Shown here: positions 40,271 to 52,302 of the stretch, piece by piece
How the letters are laid out: every line of letters begins with the position of its first letter
Numbering within the stretch: position 1 is the stretch's first letter
Assembly: GCA_963556495.2 (NCBI GenBank)
Contig: OY747716.1
Span: 34,949,318-35,013,317 of the forward strand
Direction of reading: 5' to 3'
DNA from: Valencia hispanica
Lineage: Eukaryota; Chordata; Actinopteri; Cyprinodontiformes; Valenciidae
Length of the DNA: 64,000 nt
The notes under the pieces: model-generated
Told to the model about the DNA's origin: nothing
What the model saw: the letters and a program-made list of their open reading frames with translations, nothing else
Database searches by the model: none
Made by a program: the position numbers and the translations under genes

Positions 40271-41458
40271 ATTTTGCTCACAAGTGAGCAAAGTGTCATC
40301 ATAATGCTTCCATCAATCAATCAATCTCTATAAGCTTTACCAAATGAACTTATATTGGAAGTGTTATCATTGTTAGAGTAGAGTCTGAATGCATGACGTA
40401 TATCACAGTCCAAGCAGTAATTTTTGATATTTTGTCCACCATTTTCTTCTTTAGATAAACTCTAACTAGTGAAATTTAAAAAGAGATATGTCACTTTAAA
40501 TGAAAACTGAACTGAAAGTGCATTACAACACAGTGGACTAAACAAATCATATTTTCTTGGTAGATAAAAGGATGTCCACTACCATGACACAATGTCAGCA
40601 TCTCACAATTCCCTCTAAATCCCTGCTGATAAGCCCAGCACAGCAAGCTCAAATAAAAACTCCTCTTAGTGTTTGGGTAAGCACAAATAAAATGGTATTT
40701 GACCTTGCTGTGTGTAGAGCAGGAAAAAAAGCAAAGCGAGAAGCAGGCTGGCAGAATGAAAAGGGGGCAGCCAGGCACTAACAGTTCCAGCTCTACCAGC
40801 TGGAACTACTAGGAGGATTACAAGGGTGAAGGATTTACTCAAAGAGGATAATAACAGAAAACAAAGTAAGAGTGACCACCAGGGTCCATGGTGGTAAATA
40901 GTCATTTTGGCCAGAGCAGGGAGTTCTCAAGCTCACCCTGGCTGTAATGTCATGCCACACAGTAGCCCGACTTTGCCCAGAGCAAAAGCCAGTCAAGTCA
41001 CTATCAGTCGGATAAATCTGACAGATGTTACATAATGACACTGTGTTTAAAAAATAAAAAAAACTTAAAAATTGCACATTGCAGTATCACAGTCAGGAAA
41101 AAGTAGAAGAATGTATTATGGAAGATTCAAAACATATTTAATATAAATTATTATTTAAGATTTTAAACAAACAAACAAAACATAAATAGGCAAATACTAA
41201 CCCTAATACTACTGCTGCTTCCAGAACTACCACCAATGATAGAAGTGGTAGTAGTACTCGTCGTAGTAGTAGTAGTAGGGCTAGTAGTAATAGTATAGTA
41301 ATAATAATATCAAGAACAATTATAATAATATTGTAATAGTTATTTTTTAATCTAATTTTATCAATCAAATTTTATTCATAAAAGTGCTTTACAAAAACCA
41401 TAGATTGCTCAAAGCGCTGGACAGTGATAAAAGCAGGAATAGATCAAATAAAAAAATG

Positions 41459-42977
41459 ATAATATTATTAAATTCACAAATACTTTATAGATCTTCATGG
41501 CTATGGGCAGGAAGGATTTCCTGCAATGCTTTGTGTTGCAGTGAAACTGAAGAAGCTTCAGGCTAAAGACACTGCGTTGTAGCAGGATAATTTCATTAAG
41601 AGGATGTTCAGGGTTCTCCATAATTTTCTTGATTTTATGAAGAATCCTTCTTTTCATCATCAACTCCAGATGTTACAGAGTCATACCCAGAACAGGACCA
41701 GCCATCTTTATCAGGTTGTTCAGGCTTTTTAAATCCCTGGCTCTGATGCTGCTACCCCAACAGATGGTGGCCAAAGAGATTACACTCTCCACGACAGACT
41801 TGTAGAAGATCATCGGCATCTTGCTGTCAAAAGACAATGCCACTGTCTGTGCCAGCATCAATGCCGGCATCAGTGAGCCTTTTGGTCATTCATTAGTGCT
41901 CAGCCAATGTTGGCAATATCAGATGTTTTTCACAAAAGATTAAACAATTAAACAAAGCGGGACAAAGGGGGGTGTGGGGTTGGTGTCCGGGGAGTCGATG
42001 TACAGGGTTGCGTATAAACTGTGAGACGGAGGAGTCCATGTTAAACAGGTAAAATAGCTTGGACATAACTTGTTTTTATCCCGATTGGAGCCCCGCTCCT
42101 CAAGTCTTTTTGCGAGCCCCTCCAAAAGGTGGCTTTCCTTCACAGTCTTGTGAACTCTCTGGCGATCTGGTCTTCAGCTCTAAAGGCCAGAAGCTCCTGG
42201 GCCTGTGCATCACTCCAGTTTGCCATTTCAGCTGATACAGTTTACAAATGCTAAAGGAACTCCCCATGTTTACTTGCATTTTAAATCTGTAGCCGGCCGG
42301 GGCTCAGTGCACATTCCACACATCATAACATCACCCTCTGTTGCGACAAGGCATCATCTTCATTCATAAGTCCAGTGTTGCAGAAATATTGCGGTAATAT
42401 TACCATCAAGCATGCCGGCACGAAGGCTGCAATATTTGCGCCTTGCCATGCCGCCACAGCGCCTTCATAAGACACAGTGCCAATAATATTATCCTAATAT
42501 GCTGCCACGGTGTGTCTTTTGAAAACGCCTTCTGATACACCTGATGACTGCAGGGTCATCTGAGTATTTCTCCAGATGACAGGTCCCTGACTTATACCGG
42601 AAGTCATAGGTGTACAGAGTGAAAATACATTGTAAGAGTACAGTACCCTGTTGTGCCCCTGTGCTGTTGACCACCAGGTTTGACACCAAATCCTTCAGTC
42701 TCACAAACTGTGATCTGTTTGTCAGGTAGTCATTAATCCAGGCGATTGTTCAGGGCTCCACCTGTGTCTTCAGGAGTTTCTGACAAAGCAAATTAGGCTG
42801 AATTGTGTTAAATGATGAGTTTTATTTGGTTCTGGAACAAGGCATGATGTCTTCCAGCACAGGGAACCTTCTCCTGGGTTAGGCTAAGATTGCAGAGGTG
42901 CTGCAGAATCCTTCGGAGCTGCTCTGCACAGGCCTTCAGGACTCTGGGGCTGACACCATCTGGACCTGCAGCCTTTA
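41459..42977 (-). mobile_element. broken Rex1-like LINE, minus orientation, split by a nested DNA element
   Basis: The minus strand contains KAAGPDGVSPRVLKACAEQL (42808-42980), MRLKDLVSNLVVNSTGAQQG (motif B, 42704 leftward), YSDDPAVIRCIR (motif C), IFYKSVVESVISLATICWGS and MMMKRRILHKIKKIMENPEH. These blocks match the element at 36.1-39.2 kb, with gaps. About 330 bp of RT between motif C and the C-terminal region are missing at the nested insertion. Confidence 0.8.
41827..42522 (-). mobile_element. Harbinger-like non-autonomous element with MYB/SANT gene fragment
   Basis: Inverted ends TCAAAAGACA at 41827-41836 and TGTCTTTTGA at 42513-42522 enclose 696 bp inside the broken Rex1 copy. On the minus strand from about 42227 it encodes MANWSDAQAQELLAFRAEDQ followed by IARE, the start of the MYB/SANT-like DNA-binding protein of PIF/Harbinger transposons. 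Soon after, the frame breaks and a KLFEK-like segment (LEGLAKRLEERGSNRDK) continues in another frame. No transposase. Confidence 0.55.
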
Positions 42978-43009
42978 TTATTATTATTGTTAATATTAAT
43001 AGCAAAAAT

Positions 43010-43270
43010 GTAGGTTATCAAATTATTGAGTAATTTATTGAAAAAGATCATCATCATCATGAAGGAAGCATGGAATAAATAAATAAATAAAAAAGTGACT
43101 TTTACCACTACTACTAGGAACAAATAGCAATCATCATCATCACTATAAATTAAGTACAGAATAATCAATCAATCAATAGAAAATATTGCGACTATGATAC
43201 CCCCTACAAACTGTTTTCTACTATATTAATAATAACAATAATAATAATAATATAAGTTAGGAAATAGATT
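43010..43270. repeat. AT-rich triplet-repeat tract
   Basis: Imperfect CAT, AATA and TAA repeats and short runs such as AATAAATAAATAA; together with 41220-41340 (imperfect TAG repeats) these look like decayed microsatellites. No gene. Confidence 0.5.
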
Positions 43271-44283
43271 GATAAATCAACAAGGCAGCAAAATAAAAAA
43301 ATAAAAAGTAATAATTGGTGTAAAATACAAAGCCCTTAATAATCAAGCTCCATCATACATCAGAGATCTAATTGTTCCATATGTTCCTAAAAGAGCACTT
43401 TGCTCTCAGACTGCAGGTTTACTTGTAGTTCCTAGGATTTCTAAAAGTAGAATGGGAGGCAGATCTTTTAGTTATCAGGCTCCTCTCCTGTGGAACCAGC
43501 TCCCAGCTTTAGTCTGTGAGGCAGACACTCTGTTTACTTTTAAGGCCAGGCTTAAAACTTTCCTTTTTGATAAAGCTTATAGTTAGTGGCTTAGGTCATC
43601 CTGAGCTATCTCTGTAGTTATGCTGCTATAGGCTTAGACTGCTGGAGGACAGACTTACCAATTTTCTTCACTCTCCTACTTCCTTTTCTCCTACGACTCT
43701 CCAGTTGTATTACAGTACATTCTGCTATTTCGACTGTTAACTTTGTTTTCTCTCAGTGTTTTTCTCCCCATAGAAGATCTACCTGGTCTGGTATCCTGCT
43801 TGGCTGGAATGCCCTGTTGGACGGGGGGCATCGACTGGGATGATCCTCTCAGTAACTGAACATCCACTGTGTCATGTTATTAACTTTTTACTTTCTGTAA
43901 CATAGAAATTACTCTTATACCAGATCTTCTGTTCCTTCTGTGTTCTGCTCTGTCTTCTCAAACCCCCAGACGGTCGTGGCAGATGGCCGCTCCTACTGAG
44001 CCTGGTTCTGTTGGAGGTTTCTTCCTGTTAAAGGGGAGTTTTTCCTCTCCACTGTCGCTACATGCTTGCTCAGTATGAGGGATTGCTGAAGGATTGCTGT
44101 GGTTGGAAATCTGCCCAACCTCACGCCAATGACTGACGCAATCTGCTGGGATTCCTTAAATAGGAAACTTTTTAACTGATTGGAATGTTTGTATAAATGT
44201 ATTGAAATAACTTCTTGTTAAGTGCCTTGAGATGACATCTGTTGTGAATTGGCGCTATATAAATAAACTGAATTGAAATTAAA
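43270..44283 (+). mobile_element. fish LINE 3' end, about 1 kb, plus orientation
   Basis: The plus strand begins with APSYIRDLIVPYVPKRALCS, GLLVVPRISKSRMGGRSFSY and LLWNQLPALVCEADTLFTFK up to LFDKAYS-stop. A long 3' UTR follows (ACGGTCGTGGCAGATGGCCG, GTTGGAGGTTTCTTCCTG, CTCCACTGTCGCTACATGC). It ends TGAATTGGCGCTATATAAAT and AAACTGAATTGAAATT. It is a 5'-truncated LINE of a family abundant in teleosts. Confidence 0.8.
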
Positions 44284-44363
44284 ATAGGCATAAAAAACGG
44301 AAAAACCAATCAAAAATAAAATAAAAAATTCATTCATGCTATTGCCACATTCACTTTACTGCG

Positions 44364-44365
<2 letters not shown>

Positions 44366-44410
<45 letters not shown>
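44366..44410. repeat. (AT)n microsatellite with short (AC)n end
   Basis: About 19 AT units followed by ACACACAC. Confidence 0.95.
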
Positions 44411-44411
<1 letters not shown>

Positions 44412-45960
44412 TGTAATTTGGTCTTTGTTGTCTTGTCTTTGTAAAGGTAACGAATGAAACTTAAAGTAACGCAACTAAGTCATTAAAAAAAGAGGCCGTC
44501 TGGTATCACATCTGTGTATTTGTTGCTGCATGCCAAGTCTATGCAACCAGGTCTCACTGTAGTAGATTTAAGAACTCAATATGTCTCTTTTACATTTATA
44601 TTCCAGTGTTTTCAGCTGAGCAAGAGATCATTTCTGAGCAGTACAGCCACGCAACCACCAGGAAAGTCTGACTTGCTGCTAATTATAGCAGCTTATTGTA
44701 ATTGCGGACAACATCCTGCTGCCCCCAGGATGATAGCATGACCTACAAACACAAGAGGACACCCAAGTCTTCCCAGATCAAGCCAGAAACAATGACAGAG
44801 AAAGGAGAAGAGTTCAAACGGGGAAGTTTTAATGACAACGAGAACACATGTATAAAAACTGAAGCTCTTTGTCCTCTTTCTGCTTTATACAGATTGAAAA
44901 TAAAAAGCAAGTGAGCTTGACATTTAAATCAGCCTGAATCGAAGTAAAGCAATCAAGCACGGACTGCTTAAAGCCTTCTCCTGCAGGCAAAGATATCCTA
45001 CTCTGCAGCCAAACCCTCAATAAATATTAACACGGCTGGGATAATACAGTTAGTCAATGCTGCCAGTGGTCTCTCCTTTACAATCTACAGAAACAGTAAA
45101 AATATGTGCAGTAAAAACAATACCTTTCCAGCTACTGCTTGTTTTTCTTCCTCCTCATTCCTCTGTCCAGTTAGAAGTGTGGCAGATTGGGCAATAACTT
45201 TGTTTAATACCTCTTCCAGCAAGGTCAGGCTGCCTGAAGGAATAACAGGGATTTAGTCTGTTGCTCAAGGACCCTTTAAAAAGCAGAGACTTGCTGAGAT
45301 CTGCCTCTAACTGAAAGCATTTAGATTCTTTTAAAGCTGGTTCATTGTTGAGGAATAATTGTTTTCATTGTCATGTTTTCCAGGAAACATAGAAAACAAA
45401 AACTCTGTCTATTTGCAGACATCCTGATTCAGCTCCAGATGTTTGGAGAGGCAAAAATCTTTCCATGAACATTCACAGAGGATGCTGCATGTCCAAAAGG
45501 TTCTGACTCCTAACCCTTTGTCTTTGGTGATTTCATTAGTCTCAGAGGCATGCTCTCACGCATCTCTGTGAGTTTGATTTACTAATATTGCCCCTCATAA
45601 TTCACACTCCAGTCAATGTGCAGTGACAGCTTTGGAGGGATTTCACAGAGGCTCTGGGTTGTGCACGCTTAACCAAAAACATACCACTCTGAATCAAGAT
45701 CCACAGCCAGCTGTGGAGTAAAAATATTCAATGTCTTGCTGTGCTTTAAAGCTGCTTGCATATCGAAGACCTTCCAGTGGTTTCCTTCCTTCATTCCAAC
45801 CACAGCGTGATCAGTCAGGGCAGGATTTACAAAATGCTCAGACAGGGAAGTCTTCTGTTTTATTCTGGCAAAAACTAATAAGATCATTTTTTAAAAGTTT
45901 GCAGAATGAGTGAGGTGGAGGTGTAAAAGAAATCCCTATTTACGGTTATATCTGCAAATC
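44411..45960. other. yes1 intron 1 segment without recognised features
   Basis: Not obviously repetitive and without a supported gene. Short frames (for example 45669-45887 on the minus strand) show no motif that I recognise. Confidence 0.35.
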
Positions 45961-45964
45961 CAGA

Positions 45965-46260
45965 AAGGGCCTCAATGGCCTAGGAATTTTCCACTTTTTT
46001 AGATACACCTTGCTGGTTCTGGGTTCTAAATTCTTCATGCCATTGATTGACCAGGATGTCAGAAACCTTCCTTATAGGTTTTATTCTATATTGACACGAT
46101 AGTGCCACTCAGTTGTTACAGATTTGAACCTGTGTTAAGAAAATGTCCCCCACACCAAAAATTAAACTACCACCACCAGAAACATTTATATGAGCCAGGG
46201 CGGATCCATAACTTCATGCTGTTTGTCAAATTCTGATCCTACGCCGCGGCACGGGGCTCT
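45965..46260. mobile_element. decayed DNA-transposon relic
   Basis: Sequence such as AATTCTTCATGCCATTGATT and TATTGACACGATAGTGCC resembles a dispersed fish DNA-transposon repeat that I know only by its consensus-like phrases. No ends or frame can be given. Confidence 0.35.
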
Positions 46261-46269
46261 CCAGTTAGA

Positions 46270-48290
46270 TGCCACTTTAACGTGCTGGTTATTCTTTTCT
46301 ATGTTTTAAACCTTTCTTTTCAACTGCGATCAGCTCACATCAAATCAACCCCCCCGCCCCAGAGCAAAAACATGATCACAGTTATACCCCCCTCCCAACC
46401 CATCTCCCATGCACGCACACACTTAAAAGCAGCAGTAAACAAGGACATTGGGCTGAGAACAGATGAGCCAGGTAAGTAAACACCATCAGGGGAGCCATCT
46501 GCATCGGTATGGAGGACTACGGGGGTCATTGGAAAAGCAATACAGCATTTTGACAAGGAGTGCTTAATTGTGAATTAAAAATATAGATTGCTAAATATAA
46601 TTTAAAATTCAACAATTAATTCATTAAAAAAAAGACAAATTTGAAAAACATTTTGAAATTACACATTTTAAATTAAAATACTAAAGAGGAATTGCAAATT
46701 GTATTTATTATTTGATTATTAAATACTGTGATTTGAAAATGTTTTTCAAATCCTATTTCGAAATGGAGAATTAAATAACACCATTAATAAATTAGATTAT
46801 AAATATCTTTCCTTTTCATACATTTAAAAAAGTTATTCCCTTTTCTACATTCGTTTTCTCTTTCCAGCTCTCATTTTCAAATCCGTTTTGCAATTGCATT
46901 TCCTAAATGGTTTCCCCTCTCCTTTTAGCATTCGAGTGACCCTCCTGGTCCCTGAGCACACTGAAAACCAAGTTCAACCAATCAGAGCTGCTCTTCGAAC
47001 GTAACTAGCTCTCTCATTGGTTAGACTGGAGCTGTGCAGCTCGGCAAGGTCCACCCAAATATGGCTGTCTAACCAATGAGAGAGCTGGTTACGTTCGAGG
47101 AGCAGCTGTGATTGGTTGAACTTGGTTTTCGGTGTGCTCAGGGACCAGGAGGGTCACTCGAATGCTAAAAGGAGAGGGTAAACCATTTAGGAAATGCAAT
47201 TGCAAAAAGGATTTGAAAATGAGAGCTGGAAAGAGAAAACGAATGTAGAAAAGGGAATAACTTTTTTAAATGTATGAAAAGGAAAGATATTTATAATCTC
47301 ATTTATTAATTGTGTTATTTAATTCTCCATTTTGAAATAGGATTTGAAAAACATTTTCAAATCACAGTATTTAATAATCAAATAATAAATACAATTTGCA
47401 ATTCCTCTTTAGTATTTCAATTTAAAATGTGTAATTACAAAATGCTTTTCAAATTTGTCTTTTTTTTGTATGGATTAATTGTTGAATTTGAAATAATATC
47501 TAGCAATCTATGTTTTTAATTCACAATTAAGCACTCCTCGTCAAAATGCTGTATTGCTTTTCCAATGACCCCCGTAGTCCTCCATACATCGGCAGCAGCA
47601 GATCGGCAACAACAGCCGAGGCCCCACCTCCAATCAAGCACTACATGGAGAGTACCAAGGCAGCCACAGCCGAACCACCGCTCCCGAGGCAGAGGGCTCC
47701 CACAGAGGAAACACTGGAAGGAAGATTAAAATAACAGGTTAAAATATTAAAATAAAGAGTAGATAAATATGAGATTAAATAGTAAAACACTGATAACATT
47801 TTAACACTGATAAAATTTAGAATTATTTAGTGTAAAACATTGATTAAAATTTAATCAAGTAAAACATGCAGAGCAATTAAGCAGATATTAATAAATCATT
47901 TATCAATTAAAAGCTCGGCTGAAAAGGTGAGTCTTGATCCTGCTCTTAAAAACATGAACGTTCTCTGCGGCCCTGAGGTACCTCCGGCAGCCTGTTCCAG
48001 AGGTGAGGGTGTGTCCTTACTTTTGGGATGACAAGAAGACGGCTGCCAGAGAAGCGCAGAGACCGCAAAGGTTCATATGGTAAAAGCAGTTCTGAAAGAT
48101 AAGAAGGCCCAAGACCATTAAGACACTTAAAAACCATTAAAAGAATCTTAAAATTTATCCTAAAGCATACGGGGAGCCAATGCAGTGATTTTAAGACCGG
48201 TGTAATGTGCTCCCGGATAACATATAGCCAACAGGAAATTATGGATATAAAAACCGAAGGCTTTAAACCACCCCCTCCTCCCAACATACC
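46270..48290 (-). mobile_element. LINE 3' end, minus orientation, interrupted by a foldback element
   Basis: The minus strand at 48230-47950 reads REHITPVLKSLHWLPVCFRI, NFKILLMVFKCLNGLGPSYL, SELLLPYEPLRSLRFSGSRL and LWNRLPE. This is the CR1/L2-type RT C terminus, with a gap near the end. Its 3' UTR continues left through 47593-47950 and again beyond the foldback at 46270-46507, where it is related to 18455-18790. Confidence 0.7.
46508..47586. mobile_element. 1079-bp foldback (long inverted repeat) element with 6-bp target duplication
   Basis: Left arm 46508-47026 and right arm 47067-47586 are inverted copies of about 520 bp that differ at only a few percent of positions by eye. They are separated by a 40-bp loop. 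Termini read TATGGAGGACTACGGGGGTC from both sides. CATCGG is repeated directly outside (46502-46507, 47587-47592). No open frame of note. The outer 400 bp of each arm is AT-rich; the inner part is GC-richer and has CCAAT boxes near the loop. The superfamily is not clear; it could be a MITE of unusual length or a foldback-type transposon. Confidence 0.85.
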
Positions 48291-48299
48291 GGACTAGCT

Positions 48300-50915
48300 G
48301 CTTGACTCATCGGCGCCTGCTTGGTACGCAAGCCCAGCAAGGAAGCAAGCCAGGCGGCGGAGAGAAAGGATGCAAAAGCGAAGGCAAGCAAGTCAGCATC
48401 CATGCTAGGCTAAGATCCTTCCCGGATAAACCAGTTCTACCCAGCTTGTTTGTCGCGAACGCCCGGTCCATTGTGAACAAGATCGACGAGCTGAGACTGA
48501 GGATTTATTCGCACAAGATAAATAGCTGTGCTTCCTTTTTCACCGAAACGTGGCTGAATCCTAGCATCCCCGTTTCAGCTATCAAGCTACCAGGCCGGGC
48601 TGTTTATCGATCAGACTGGACAGCTGACTCTGGAAAGGACAAAGGCGGTGAAGTGTGTATTTATGTGAGTAACACATGGCGCACATCCACAGACACTGTT
48701 GAGCAGTCTTGTTCCCAGACTTGGAGTTCATAACACTGAAATGCAGGACGTTCCATCTGCCAAAGGAGTTTACGGTTGTGTTTCTCACTGCCGTTTACAT
48801 CCCACCGCAAGCTAACGCTAAGCTAGCCCTGGCTAAACTGCATGATGCCACACGTGAACTGCAAAACAACAATCCAGATGGCGTGATTATAATAGCAGGG
48901 GACTTTAATCACGCTAATCTCAAGACTGTGCTCCCAATAGTCTACCAGTTTATTGATTTCCCAACCAGAGGAAAGAATATCTTGGACCATGTTTATTGCA
49001 ACACAGCAAGGGGTTACAAAGCATTGCCATCCCCCCATCTTGGCCGGTCAGACCACATCAGCCTGCTTGTAACCCTTGGATACAGACCTCTTATCGCAAG
49101 GATTAAAGCCACAGTTTGCATCATCAGGGTCTGGCCAGACCCTGACGAACACAGCAGTAAGGACTGCTTTGATGAGACAGAATGGGACCTTTTTAAACAG
49201 AAAGCCACACACAACAACCACACAGACCTAAACACCTAAACCTAATCTGTGCTGCACTACATCACAGTCTGCATGGACTATGTAACCACAGAGAGGAACA
49301 TACCTACACTCCCCAACCATAAACCATGGATGAATGCAGCTGTGGTTAACTAGTTGAAAGATTGTGAAGCTGCTTTCTGCTCAGGGGGCCATGTGGCCTA
49401 CAAAACAGCCAGGTCCAAACTGAGGAAAGGCATCAGAGAAGCGAAGCACTGCTACAAAACGCATATAGAGGAGCACTTCAACAGCTCTGACTCCCAACGC
49501 ATGTGGCAGGACATCAAGACAATCACAGGCTGAGCAGGAAACAACAGCAGCCAAGCACCTACTACGAACTCATCCCTCCCTGAAGAGCTAAATCCACTTC
49601 TTTGCCAGGTTTGATTGCAGGGAAACACACAACAACCCAACACTGACACTGCAGGGGGACACATCTGGTGAGCTGGTGCTGAGCCCCCACGAGGTGAGAC
49701 AGGCTCTAAACAACATCAACACCAACAAAGCCAATGGCCGCGATGGAGTATCAGGACGGGTCCTGAAACGCTGCGCAGGTCAGCTAACGGCAGTGTTCAC
49801 CAACCTTTTGAACACCCAGACACAGGCCACAGTCCCAACTTGCCTCAAGTCAGCCATAATCACTCCTGTACCAAATCAGACTGCAATCAGGTCACTGCAT
49901 GACTACAAAGCAGTGGAGCTGACACCAAAAGTGATTAAGTTATTTGAAAGACTTGTTCTGGCATACATCAAGAACAACATCCCACCTTCCTTGGAACAAC
50001 ACCAGTTTGCCTACAGGACAAACAGGTCAAATGAGGACATGGTGTCACTGACCCTCAACACTGCCCTGACTCATCTGGATCAGCAGAACATCTACGTGTG
50101 GATGCTGTTCATCGACTACAGCTCCGCTTTCAACACCGCCCCCCCCTACAACTTGGCCACAAAACTGATACAACTGGGACTTAAAACACACCTTTGCAGC
50201 TGGATACATGACTTCCTCAACGACAGACCACAGATGCTGTGAATGGGGAAACATGTCTCCAGCACCATCGTATTAAACACAGGTGCACTGCGTGCAGGGT
50301 CCCTTACTGTTCTCTCTGTACACACACAACTGCAAACCTACACAGAAGACTACATCCATCATCAAGTTTGCTGATGACAACATCGTGGTTGGCAGAATCA
50401 ACAGGAACAATGAGTCAGTCTACAGAGCAGAGGTCGAGAACCTGGAGAGCTGGATCCGAGACAACAACTTGATCCTCAACGCAGCAAAGATGAAGGAGAT
50501 GATCCTTGACATCGGGAGGCTGAAACCCAACATCCACTGCCCCATCAACATCAATGGTGAGAGGGTGGAGGTCGTGCAAAGCTTTAAGTACTTCGGTGTC
50601 CACATCAGCGAGGACGTGACTTGGTCCATCAACACCACGGCGATGGCCAAGAAAAGGACTCCAGAGGCTCCACTTCCTGAGGTGCCTGAAGTAAGCACGA
50701 CTTCCAAAAGAGCTGCTGGTGAACTTCTACAGGTCACCCTGGAAAACAGGAAGTCTCTCCAATGCATCATAAGGACCGCAGAGAGGATCACCGGTTCCCA
50801 ACTCCCCAGGCTAGACGACATTTACAGGTCACGCTGCACCCGTAAGGCAACAACCATCATCTGGGACATCACACACCCTGGACACACCTTGTTCACCCCC
50901 CTGCCCTCAGAGAAT
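48300..50915 (+). mobile_element. CR1/Rex-type LINE, plus orientation, several breaks, 3' end missing
   Basis: Endonuclease pieces at 48440-48700 (LFVANARSIVNKIDELRLRI, FFTETWLNPSIP) and 48709-49239 (TAVYIPPQANAK, IIIAGDFNHANLK, GRSDHISLLV). RT pieces at 49676-50242 (NKANGRDGVSGRVLKRCAGQ, LFIDYSSAFNTAPP motif A) and 50283-50905 (FADDNIVVG motif C, FKYFGVHISEDVTW, RTAERITGSQLPRLDDIYRS). At least three frame breaks or stops intervene. It is a different family from the 36.1-kb element and stops at the CCTCAGAG preceding a TA repeat. Confidence 0.8.
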
Positions 50916-50936
50916 ATATATATATATACACACACA

Positions 50937-52238
50937 CAGTGAGGAAGATAAGTATTATAACACCCTGCGATTTTGTAAGTTGGAGGGGTCTGAAATTCAC
51001 ACTGTAGGTGCATTTCCACTTTGAGAGACAATATGTTAAGAAAGAATTCAGGAAATCACATTGTCTAAATTTTAAAGAATTTATTTGTATCTTATTGCTG
51101 CACATAAGTATTTGAACACCTGGCAATCAGCAAGAATTCTGGCTCTCAAAGACCTGTTACTCTGCTTTAAAAAGTCCACCTCTACTCCACTTACTAATCT
51201 AAATTAGTAGCACCTCTCTGAGCTCGTTAAAGACACCTGTCCACCCCACAGTCAGTCAGACTCCAACTACTACCATGGGAAGATGAAAGAGCTGTCAAAA
51301 GACACCAGAGACAAAATTGTAGACCTCCTCAAGGCTGGAAAGGGCTACGGGGCAATTAACAAGCACCTTGGTGAAAATAGATCAACTGTTGGGCCCTCGG
51401 ACTGGGGCTCCATACAAGATCTCACCTCGTGGGGTATCACTGATGATAAGAAAGGTGAGAAATCAGCCCAGAACTACATGGGAGGAGCTGGTCAATGACA
51501 TGAAGAGAGCTGGGACCACAGTTTCAAAGATTACCGTCAGTAGAACACTATGCCCTCTTGGTTTGAAATCACGCATTGCATGGAAGGTTCCCCTGCTCAA
51601 GTCATCACATGTCCAGGTCTGTCTGAAGTTTGCCAATGACCATCTGATCCAGAGAAGGCATGGGAGAAAGTCATGTGGTCAGATAAGACCAAAATAGAAC
51701 TTTTTAGTTTAAACTTCACTCACTGTGTTTGGAGGAAAAAGGAGGATGAGTTGCAAAAAGACCATCCCTATGGTGAAGCATGGGGGTGGAAACATCATGC
51801 TTTGGGGGTGCTTTTTTGGCCTAGCCAGTCTCAAGACCTAAATCCAATAAGAATTCTTTGGAGGGAGATGAAACTTCATGTTGCTCAGCGAAATCCCCGG
51901 AACCTGACAGATCTAGAGAAGATCTGTGTAGAGAAGTGGGCCAAAATCCCTGTTGCCGTGTGTGCAAACCTGGTCAAGAACTACAGGAAACGTTTGACCT
52001 CTGTAATTGCAAATAAATTCTTCTGTACCAAATATTAACACGGATTTTCTCAGGTGTTCAAATACTTATGTGCAGCAATAAAATACAAATAGATTCTTTA
52101 AAAATCAGACAATGTGATTTCCTGATTTTTTTTTAAATGCACAGTGGAAACACACCTACAATTTCAGACCCCTCCATCATGTCTAAGTGGGAGAACTTGC
52201 AAAATCGCAGGGTGTTCAAATACTTATTTTCCTCATTG
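50937..52238 (+). mobile_element. Tc1-like transposon, about 1.3 kb, inserted in a TA repeat
   Basis: Inverted ends: CAGTGAGGAAGATAAGTATT at 50937 and, reversed from 52238, CAATGAGGAAAATAAGTATT, each continuing with CACCCTGCGATTTTG. Transposase pieces: [20 protein letters not shown] (51283), [33 protein letters not shown] (first Asp), then a jump from the LxFWG block straight to [15 protein letters not shown], so the segment with the second catalytic Asp is deleted. Frameshifts are also present, so it is non-functional. Confidence 0.88.

Positions 52239-52242
<4 letters not shown>

Positions 52243-52299
<57 letters not shown>
52243..52299. repeat. (TA)n microsatellite at the right flank of the Tc1 element
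   Basis: About 28 TA units directly after the Tc1 end; a shorter TA/CA run (50914-50937) lies on the left side. The open frames reading Tyr-Ile repeats are artefacts. Confidence 0.95.

Positions 52300-52302
<3 letters not shown>

Noticed and set aside
41138..41368. 76-codon Leu/Ile-rich minus-strand frame resembling a membrane segment
   Set aside because: Derived from decayed TAG/TAA triplet repeats.
50918..50943. Possible CRISPR-like or tandem array around TA/CA repeats
   Set aside because: Simple dinucleotide microsatellite at transposon edges; no repeat-spacer structure anywhere in the window, and the DNA is vertebrate.
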